From Leucogyrophana mollusca (lineage: Eukaryota; Basidiomycota; Agaricomycetes; Boletales), in the NCBI GenBank assembly GCA_021014945.1, contig MU266715.1, positions 1 through 19,563 of the forward strand: a stretch of 19,563 bases of DNA, given 5' to 3'. The notes beneath the pieces are model-generated. The model searched no databases. It saw only the letters and a list, made by a program, of their open reading frames with translations, and was not told the origin of the DNA. Numbering within the stretch: position 1 is the first letter of the stretch; each line of letters opens with the position of its first letter. Made by a program: the position numbers and the translations under genes. This document shows, one piece after another, positions 1 through 7,420 of the stretch.

Positions 1-527
1 AAAGCCTCGCAAAGGCACAAGTCCTCATCAAGGCTCACGAGTTCACAGAGGAGACTCGTGAGGCACAACTGATCATTCAGCATGCATACCTTGATAAGTT
101 AAACCAGTCACTCTATGCCAAAGAAAACAAGCAGAAGGATGATCGTACCAAACTGTTTCCAAAGGGATTTGGGCGGCACTTGACGAGTGAAGAATTTGTC
201 GGGGAGCTGGAAGCACAGGAGACAGCAAAGCAGCATAGAGAGGATGAGAAACGTAGAAGGAAGGAAACTCAGCGATCCAAGAAAGCCGCGAAAGGTGCTC
301 TCGACGCGCTGTGGAAGAAGATGCAAGATGAACATACTGTGGCTTTGACAGCTTGGGAGGCAGAATGTGGGAAGCTAAGGGCGGAAGGTATGTTGGTGAA
401 GGACCTCCCGAAGAGGCCGAAGAGGCCGACGAAGCCTAAGGATGCACCCAGGACTGTTGTTGAAGGCACGAGCGCTGATATCAACGAGGTGGATGAGTCG
501 GACAGCACTGATTCGAGCGCTGAATAG
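1..527 (+). CDS. DDE-type (Pogo/Tigger, CENP-B-like) transposase, C-terminal end, 5'-truncated by window edge
   Basis: One frame is open from base 3 to the TAG at 525-527, giving about 174 residues with no start seen, so the gene begins outside the window. The reading includes a KLFPKGFGRHLTSEEF segment about 45 residues in. It is followed by a long Lys/Arg/Glu-rich helical stretch (KRRRKETQRSKKAAKGAL) and a low-complexity acidic Ser/Asp end. That combination, a GxGRxLTxxEF-like motif then a charged coiled coil, is what I know from the C-terminal tails of fungal DDE_1/CENP-B-type transposases after the catalytic core. The core itself (HTH and DDE residues) is not in view. The frame is undamaged as far as it is seen. 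An unrelated charged-tail protein remains possible. Confidence 0.6.
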   Translation, partial: SLAKAQVLIKAHEFTEETREAQLIIQHAYLDKLNQSLYAKENKQKDDRTKLFPKGFGRHLTSEEFVGELEAQETAKQHREDEKRRRKETQRSKKAAKGALDALWKKMQDEHTVALTAWEAECGKLRAEGMLVKDLPKRPKRPTKPKDAPRTVVEGTSADINEVDESDSTDSSAE

Positions 528-1211
528 CATTTCCCACGGGTGTGTAAAGCCGCATGAAAATGTCGAAATTACACCCCTTCTCCTGTTTCACGCATTCTGC
601 TCTTGCCTTGCGTAGTGACGTCGAAATAAGTATATATAATGTATCTTAAGACACTTTACTAACTTTGTATCGACTTGGAATTTTTATTTAAACGTTGTGC
701 GCGCGTCTGCGCGTCGATTCCAAGTTAGTGTGCAAAGAGGTGCCGGAACACTGTATTTCGAGAAATCGAGGAAAGCCAGAAAACATCACTGAATGGTGGC
801 TCTGATGATTTTTTCACGGCCCCTTCGTACTTGTCTTTCAGGTGTACGCCTGACAGCTCCTTCCGGTGTCAGTAGTCGACGAAGCAAGTTGGATCGAAAC
901 GACGACGAGCCCACGGAGAACACATTCTATGACAGATGAACTGGCGGCACGGAAGCAACATTGGGAGTGGCTGCAAGCCAGGAGAGCATATTTTCTACAG
1001 TCGAGATGATCGCCGAGCTGATTGACCTACGGAGGCATGGGTCAAAGCAGTATTAGGGCACTTCTCTCGAGTCTCACAGCCGTCCACCCCATCACTAGCA
1101 CACTTTGAATATTCAGAGCCACCCTACGCCTCTTTGATGTATTTACTTGTCACAAAATATAGGTAGTTCCCCTAGACGAGTGTGGAATCGGAATCCTGCT
1201 GAAGAAGGCGC
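528..1211. other. Gene-poor stretch after the transposase
   Basis: No convincing coding region on either strand. It probably contains the 3' untranslated and terminal part of the transposon, including an imperfect palindrome (listed separately). A 26-codon ATG frame near 930 (+) has no support. The 1040-1170 part is plain AT/GC-balanced sequence with no recognised motif. Confidence 0.5.
673..725. repeat. Inverted repeat (9-bp arms) downstream of the transposase
   Basis: ACTTGGAAT at 673-681 is the reverse complement of ATTCCAAGT at 717-725, with a 35-nt loop containing a CG-rich GTGCGCGCGTCTGCGCG segment. The flanks are similar again with a gap: CTTTACTAACTT on the left and AAGTTAGTGTGCAAAG on the right. 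It may be a subterminal inverted repeat of the adjacent transposon, or a hairpin ending its transcript. The other end of the element is outside the window, so no terminal repeat can be assigned. Confidence 0.4.
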
Positions 1212-1426
1212 TCATGCGGTCTGGCAGAGAAGGGTTCTGAGTTGCAGGATAACTTGATAACACCATAGGGCGTGCCCAACGAAGATAACTGGTCGCGGTC
1301 GCGAAGCCAGCTCAGAGTCCAGAATCCGGTTGACTTGAGCAATGAATGGGAGGTGTGGGCTCCAGCTGACAACAACCACGCCAACCAAAAAAAAAGTCAT
1401 CAAAATAGAGAAAGTACACACTCACC
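1212..1426 (-). pseudogene. Degraded fragment with a GHxL motif, possibly alpha/beta-hydrolase-like
   Basis: On the minus strand a well-formed intron is visible: donor CAG|GTGAGT (exon ends 1426), a T-rich tract, and acceptor TTGTTGTCAG (exon resumes 1365), 60 nt in all. In the following exon one frame reads RPRPVIFVGHALW and then stops at 1212. The alternative frame continues as YGVIKLSCNSEP to a stop at 1172. Put together, the two frames resemble the strand plus nucleophile-elbow region (PIIFVxHSLGGxVxK) of alpha/beta-hydrolase-like domains that fungi often fuse to NLRs. A +1/-1 break would fall right after GHAL, and the nucleophile Ser would be Ala. This reading is tentative; upstream exons were not recognised. 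Confidence 0.3.
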
Positions 1427-1768
1427 TGCCCCAATCATTCCTTTCAGTCTCGACGCACGGTAATCACCCTTCCCAGTGTCATATTATGTCGCAGCAACTG
1501 CATTGAGCTGCCAGCCTTCCGGAAGGACTTCCAGGGCACTCTGTTCGACATCGAAGCTGATTTCTTGAAGCCTCGTGGTTCTAGAGCAGATCCCGGGGAG
1601 CAGGCATTGGTTATAAGTGTAAACGAGCAAGAGACTGGTAAGTAATGGATAGATGTGTGGGTTTTCTGAATTTCTTGAATTGTTTGCATTTTTTGAATTA
1701 AAAACTGAATTCGGACACGCCGGACAAGGTTTTCGGAAACAGCTGTAAAAGCCACGTTTGCCTGCTTT

Positions 1769-2570
1769 GCCTCCCATCTTCGCCACTTGCCGCCCCAATA
1801 CGACAACGACACCAGTTTAACCCACACGCCGTACACCTCCACGTGCGCGTGCAGCTTACTATCGAAATTAATGGCTGGGTTGGAAGACTGGGATTGCGAG
1901 GTGAGTAAGATGCTAGCCTGGTGGAGGGCATAGAAGTTGACCCGGTCATTGATCTCAGATTCAGAACGCTCCACAAGACTAAATCTACTGCACCCGTCCT
2001 ACCGCATCACTCCCGCGCTGACAACGCGTTCACCTTCCACCGGGTACACCACCGTTCCACCTCCCATTAGCGTACCCGCACCCTCCAGACTACCTGCTCA
2101 CACGAGCTCAAATGGCTCTCCCAATAGTCGCCGGAGAGCAGAGTCGGCGCTGCGACTGGACTCGGTGGAGGGATTTATGGGCGGTGTGATGGTTGATGGT
2201 TCCTTGTGCGGTTGCTGGCGCGGACAACGTGGCGGTCGATTACGCTTGACCCCCTCGATGTTCACGTTCTACTCGACGACGTCATCTCGGACTGCGGGTT
2301 CGCGGCTGCACTTAATTGGACTCGTGCAACAAACCTCGCCCCTCGCCGTCGCCGCCTCCTCACTCGTTGCCTCCTCAGCGAAAGTGTCACCGCGACACAC
2401 GACGAAGCGCTACGCAAATGAGCTGGACTCGTACGCAAGTGGTCATCGCGCTTTTCTGTCGCTTCCGGTACAAGGTCTACCATCCGAGCGCGTGTGGTGC
2501 GATCGGAGGCCCCTTCGAATATGATCTCTAGCACTCCACATCCTTCTCTAGCATCAACTCGCGGCCGCTC
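1769..2570. repeat. R1a: dispersed repeat copy, 3' side of NLR1
   Basis: This stretch shares long recognisable strings with three copies near 11.24-13.09 kb. Shared blocks, in order, include GGCTGGGTTGGAAGACTG (about 1870), AGAACGCTCCAC..GACT, TCTACTGCAC, GTGTGATGGTTGATGGTTC (about 2187), TTGGACTCGTGCAACAAA, and CATATTCGAAGGGGCC (minus-strand reading, about 2508-2523). It ends with ATCTCTAGCACTCCACATCC. Several frames are open here for 70-195 codons, but they are not kept in the other copies, so I do not call a gene. It is probably an old duplicated intergenic or element-derived segment. Confidence 0.7.
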
Positions 2571-4058
2571 TCGTCTCACCTCCTCACGACCATCCCCCCA
2601 CTCTCAGGCATCCTCTCCTCCTGAACATCATCTCCCCCCCGCATCACTATCATCCCCCCCTCCTTGCTCCTCACTGTTATCGACGTCTGAATTACCACTC
2701 ATTTCATCTCGCATACCCAGCATCTGTCTCACCCGCCACATCCATGCAGGCATAGAAATCATCGATTAATACCTCGCTTTATGGACCGGCACGCCGCGCC
2801 TGACAGGTGCGCACGGGAAGAGGGCATGCGGTGCAACTCTATCCCACCTCCCTCTTTCGTGTTCCAGCTACCTCTCCACTTCTTTCGCCGTGTACCCCCT
2901 GTATTCGAAGGTCACTCTGGCGCGGGGAAGGCGAATTTGGAGAGCAAGCACGTCGCTCGAACGTGTTACTTCGAGGGTGTGTTTCTCTGTTGGTCCAGGG
3001 CCTTGTCCGCTACGGTTTCTGCGGGTTTCCAGGCCACGGCTGCATTCCAGTTACTTCGGCTGTGGTGCACGCTCGACTAACGAAGTCTCGTTCTCGTTGC
3101 CACAGCGTCACCCACGCAAGCCCGTCCCCAACTATGCCTGCGTCCTTCTCCAGCACCCACTCGACCTCAAAGTTCTCCATTATGCGGCGCACGAACGGGA
3201 GGTGCTTGCACAGTGGTGTACCTGCCCTCATCAACCATGGCGACCCGGCGCATATGCCTGCTGCTACTTGCACACTCTCACGTCGGTACTCAACGTCGAC
3301 AGTAAGTGTTCCATCATCGACGGATACCTCCTAGAATGCAGTTCCCGTTGTTAAATTGATCGAAGTGCACGTACCCGCTTCCATATTCGAGGCGCACCCA
3401 TAGAGGTGTACCTGGCCCCATCGAATACGGTAACCCCGCGTACAAGTCGTGCCGCAGCCCCGCGTATACGCCGTGCTGCTACTCGTGCACTGTCATGTCG
3501 GTACTCGGCGTCGACGGCAAGCATTCTATCTTCGACGGATACCTCCTAGGATAAGGTTCCTGTTGCCGTTCGAGGCGAATTGATTGAAGCGCGTGTCTGC
3601 CTTCATACTTCCAGACTCGGCAAGGCTTCATCTACCTCTTCGAGATGCAACAGTCTCTTTGCAATTTACGGTCAAGAATTTCCCAAACACAATGAGATGC
3701 GAAGCTCTCGGCGCACAGTCTGAATCGTCGGGAAAGCTGCCCCCCGTACCGCGTGATTCGAAGATCTCCGTCACTGGGATGAGATGGACCGATACCGTCG
3801 ACCACGTAGTATGCTGCGCGACCATAGAGGTGCTTGCCCGTGCTTGTACTGCTTGTCGAGCGACCCGACATCCTGGTCGCACCATGCATCCACCCCCTCC
3901 CTCCGTGAACGAATAAGTACCTCGCTTTTCTAGAGATGTGGATGCACGACACGGTGAATTGATACGGCTCGCGCCACGAACATGAGTTGATTTAGTGAAA
4001 CCACTGCATAGTAAGGGTATACCGTGTAAATAAGCCTTCGGTAGTACCAGAAACTAGC
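2571..4058. repeat. R2: 3' flank of NLR1, homologous to 13086-14441
   Basis: Base-by-base similarity with the 3' flank of NLR2 runs throughout. Examples are the CGCATACCCA run near 2711 / 13209, the CAGCACCCAC..GACCTCAAAGTTCTCCATTAT block near 3153 / 13660, and the last 240 bases before each NLR stop codon (CTCGCTTTTCTAGA, CACGAA.ATGAGTTGAT). The segment around 3199-3385 is repeated in tandem at 3391-3590, whereas the NLR2 flank has it once. No intact gene is present. Short conserved peptides can be read on both strands (for example minus-strand EHLPF.R.IMENFEV near 3150-3210), hinting at a decayed gene that I cannot identify. Confidence 0.65.
3199..3590. repeat. Imperfect ~0.2-kb tandem duplication inside R2
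   Basis: GAGGTG..GTGTACCTG..CC starting near 3199 recurs as GAGGCG..GTGTACCTGGCCCC near 3391. The string TGTCGGTACTC..CGTCGAC..AAG..TTC.ATC.TCGACGGATACCTCCTAG recurs about 215 bases on (3281 onward and 3496 onward). The two units differ by substitutions and an indel of about 20 bases. The equivalent place in the second block (13700-13930) has one unit. Confidence 0.6.
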
Positions 4059-7000
4059 TTAGGCGGACGGAAGACGTCCCTCCAGAAATAATTTCCACCC
4101 ATTATGTTCCTCCTTCAACTGGGCATGTTCATTCGTAATGTACAGAAAGTCAGGATGTGTCCCCGTTTCATCACACAGTGACTTAGCTTTGGTAAACCAC
4201 TGTCTCGCACCAGCAATGTCCCCCTCCAAGAGCGCAATCTCCCCCAGAGCCCTGCTGCTACGGGTTCGAAGCTCGAAATCCGATATTTCATCACAAGAGT
4301 CCAGCACCCCCAAGAAAAGCTCCTTGGCCTTCTCAAAGTCTCCTGCGAACAACTCGTTGCGTGCAGAACAGTCATTTGTCATCGCTGTTGTGTCGGCTGA
4401 TTGCCACCCGTGTGTCGCCATTTCACCGAAAGCACGCGTCAAGATGTCTCTGGCACGGTCGAAATCCCCTCGATCACTAGTGAGTGCTGCTTGGTACCAC
4501 AACACTCGGCAGGTATTATCAACATCGTTCTTCGTTGATGCGAGGGTGAAGGCCTCCTCCAGAAGCTCGCGTGCTTCCATGTAGTGCCCGTCTCGCGCTT
4601 CTGCTATCGCCAGCCACCTAAGGCTCCATACACGCCCGGTATTGTCGTTCGTGCGGGTGGCCAGAGCTAATCGGGTCTCGAAGTGTTGCCTCGCAGCCGC
4701 GTACTTCCCGGAATACCACTCCGCCTCCCCCTGGCAGGCCGCAGCCCAGGCGATGTTACTGACGTCACCGGTACTATCAAAGTACTCCCGAGCACTCGTA
4801 AACAGCGTCAGTGCCTCTTGGGGCCGCCCTTTGTACATCATGGCATCACCAAGGTGCAGGTTGATTCGAGCTTCATCATCTGGGCTGAGAATGTGATGTT
4901 CCCGTCTCAGATTCAAAGCTTCTTGCAATGTTTGCTCGGCAGCTGAGACATTACCCGAGGCTGAGTACTGTTTTGCTACTTGCTCAAGGCAGCGTGCGGT
5001 CATGTTGTGGTTCCGATAGTGAGCGAAGAGACGTTTGGCAGTGGAGAATAAGTTGATGGTCTCTCTGTAGTCACTGAGCGCTGCTGCAAGCCATCCGAGG
5101 CGGTAAACGCACGAGGATGCCCCTTTGTCGACAAGATGGAAGGTGCGTCCAGGCTCGCCCAAGATTACTGTGCGCAAAGAAGTGGGACGTGGTTTGTGCT
5201 GCGTAAGCAGAATGAGGAATCGCTGACAAGCTTGGTAGATGGATTTTACGTCTTCGGCGGTAGCTTGAGAAAAATCATGAGCAATTAACCGCTCCACATT
5301 CGCATCTTCTGTTGTGATCCAGGCCCCTTCATCGTCTTCATCGTCGAGCTGTGCGTAATAGTGATTTCTGACGTGTGTCAAGTCGAGAGGGAGTGTGTCG
5401 CGGGCGTCTTGAGTGTTCGAGATGTGAATGCAAATCGGAGAAAGCATTCCATAAGCGTCGGCCCTGCGGTACATGAGCGAGAGTCGGCAGAGTGCGTCTA
5501 TGATGAAGCGTATGTTTGGTATAGTCGGAAACAAACCCTCCAGGTTATTCTCGTTGATTCCCTGAGGGAGGAATGCGACGACCTGCATGACATGCCTGGC
5601 GTCGTTCCCCAGCTGCTTGATTGACGAGGATGCCAGTGATAGCCCGATCGTGACAGATAAGCTCCGAAGCTTTCCATCACCAACTTCCAACAAGCGAGTC
5701 TGCTGTTTCTCCCATGCACTCATCAGCTGATAGAGAGTCCACCGATTCTCTGTGGCCACATGAGCGAGTAGATTGATGGACAGCGCATGAAAGTCCAAAT
5801 CCTTCAGAAGCTTGTCGATAACGGCTGGAGAGCCATCGGTCCGATATATCTGTGTGAATGTTTCGCGTGCGGCACCCGGATCCAACGCAGGGACGTCGAT
5901 AATAGCGCGGCGCAGGTTCGTTGATACCCTTGTGTTCCGAGTGGTGAGGACGATCCTAACAGACGGTAGCGCCCCAAAATCGTCGATAGCTTCTGCAATG
6001 CTACCTGCACCAGATACAGCATCTTGGAAGGTCTCCGCGTTGTCCAAAACAATGAGAACGTCGCTTGCAGCTAGACGTGTCTTGATGGCGCCGAGGCGAG
6101 CAGATTTTACACCCAAGACATCGGCGATGCGTCGAATGAATGTGTCAAACGTGATTTGTGACGCATCGATGTCATCGAACCTGACGAAGAACCGGCGACC
6201 TTGGAATTTAGCGATGATTGAGTCCTCGTTCAGGATCGCCTTTGCGATGGTGCTCTTCCCGATTCCACCAGGGCCGACGAGGACGACATGTTTAAGGCCA
6301 AGGCTTTCTACGGCGTCTCGAACGAGGTCGTCTCGTCCGAAAAACATCGGAGGTGGCCCAGGGGGTGGCTCACGGTCGGGTTCGTCGCTGCAATGGTATG
6401 AGGAGCGGTCGAGAAAGATAGATAAGACAAACTCACAGCTTCATCAACACGGTTCCCTGCAAAATCTGTTCAATTCCCATGCCAACCTTGTCTATCTTCG
6501 TGTCAACACTGTCTATCTTCCCGTCAACCTTCCTCAGTGTCATGTCCGCGTCCACGGCCAACTCGATCTGAATATGAATTCAGCACAGCACAACAGGACC
6601 TATTGGCTATCGTACGCACGTCCCACATCTGCAGAAACGAATCCAATTGCTCCTTGAACTTTGCAATGCTCTCCCGGTCCACCGACGCTGAAATGAACCG
6701 AAAGTGGAGTTTACGTTGCTCTTTTTCCTTCACAATCCTCTCTATTCCATCAAGAAAGCTTGGACGATCTTGTCAGCATATCTAGCTGCACGACCGAGTG
6801 ATATCCTACCTCTTCAACTCGCCCAGAGCTCGCACAAGGGTCGGACCAATGTCGCCTTCGGATTTTCCGCAGGTCGTTCGCTCGATAAAACTGCCCATCT
6901 TACGGCACCGACCGATGATTTCCGCAAAGTCGTCTTTGTTTTGCACAGTATTCTGCGACAATGTCAGTCATGGTCGAGAAGACAACCATAGACGTACTTT

Positions 7001-7240
7001 GACGGCCGTTAGGATACTGCTCAGCGTCGAAAGGACGCCCTTGGCTATGTCAATAGGGACGAGGTCCTTGGCGGTGCCCAGTGCCACTATTACATTGGAT
7101 AAAGCAACTAAAGCGTTTTCGTGACTCTGGGTCTCTGACGTGGACGATTTTGGGGAGGTCTTAGCCTGTGGGACATGTTATTTACAGTGGTAGAAGGCTG
7201 ATACGCCGCGTACCTTTCCCCACCATGTAAACCAAGGCAT
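4059..7240 (-). CDS. NLR1: MLKL/HeLo-like bundle - NB-ARC - TPR STAND protein (978 aa, six exons)
   Basis: Probably an intracellular NTP-switch sensor whose N-terminal bundle executes cell death or signalling; the function is inferred from the family. Exons on the minus strand are 7240-7214, 7165-6998, 6952-6810, 6758-6620, 6567-6437 and 6387-4059. Introns are 45-52 nt. The start ATG at 7240 begins MPWFTWWGK, matching the first exon of NLR2. Residues 10-160 are helical (IAKGVLSTLSSIL; SASVDRESIAKFKEQLDSF), like MLKL-type four-helix domains. Residues 160-203 form a heptad coiled coil. Residues 207-216 are Pro-rich. Walker A is GPGGIGKST (241-249), Walker B LIVLDN (314-319), the sensor VLTTRN (349-354), and the GLPL counterpart FHALSINLLA (402-411). 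A winged-helix region (about 466-528) contains LSPIC where relatives have LSPIR. About eight TPR-like repeats (A-x3-G..Y/F..A) cover 626-966. Intron 3 uses an AAG acceptor. No frame damage was seen. Confidence 0.85.
6478..6531 (-). repeat. 21-bp minisatellite encoding coiled-coil heptads in NLR1 exon 5
   Basis: TGTCTATCTT occurs at 6489-6498 and again at 6510-6519, with GTCAAC following each time at the same spacing; a third partial unit (GCCAACC) precedes them. On the coding strand each 21-base unit gives seven residues with Val/Ile at heptad positions (VDGKIDS, VDTKIDK, VGMGIEQ). The NLR2 counterpart exon is 54 bases shorter and lacks these units. Confidence 0.7.
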
Positions 7241-7420
7241 CTTTGTGCTTGAGCGCGAACGTCCAAAAAGTCGGATGGGATGGGAGAGGATTGGGATTGG
7301 GGAGGTGGGTGTTACGACGAAGGCTCGCCTTCAAGAACGGGGCTTGGGCACATAATCCATGCGCTGGCCTGATGTCGCAGGCAAGACTTGCTTTTGTGTG
7401 TTTTCCTCGTGCCGATCAAC
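7241..7420 (-). promoter_or_regulatory. 5' flank of NLR1, partly homologous to the NLR2 promoter
   Basis: CGCAGGC..ACTTGC..GTGTT.TCCTCGTGC at about 7376-7412 aligns with 17649-17690, in front of NLR2. In NLR2 this place holds a TATA-like AAATATAG (minus strand), whereas NLR1 has GCAAGTCTTG there, about 60 bases further from its ATG. A weaker TATATC-type string lies near 7452-7459, about 210 bases upstream of the start. No firm transcription start can be set. Confidence 0.3.

Noticed and set aside
1444..1974. Minus-strand frame of 176 codons starting in R1a
   Set aside because: Spans repeat and non-repeat DNA, no recognisable domain, and a competing frame (1484-1798) is equally plausible.
1937..2524. 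Plus-strand frame of 195 codons in R1a
   Set aside because: Ser/Arg/Thr/Pro-rich, no domain, and the frame is not kept in copies R1b-d.
4138..4584. Plus-strand frame of 148 codons
   Set aside because: Exact antisense shadow of the TPR part of NLR1.
5812..6657. Plus-strand open frame of 281 codons
   Set aside because: It is antisense to the NB-ARC exon, coiled-coil exon and introns of NLR1. The same antisense openness recurs in NLR2 (16231-16587), as expected from codon bias on the real strand.
6738..6742. TAG acceptor for NLR1 intron 3
   Set aside because: Joining there puts the next exon out of frame, with an early stop; the AAG at 6761-6759 restores the frame and matches NLR2.
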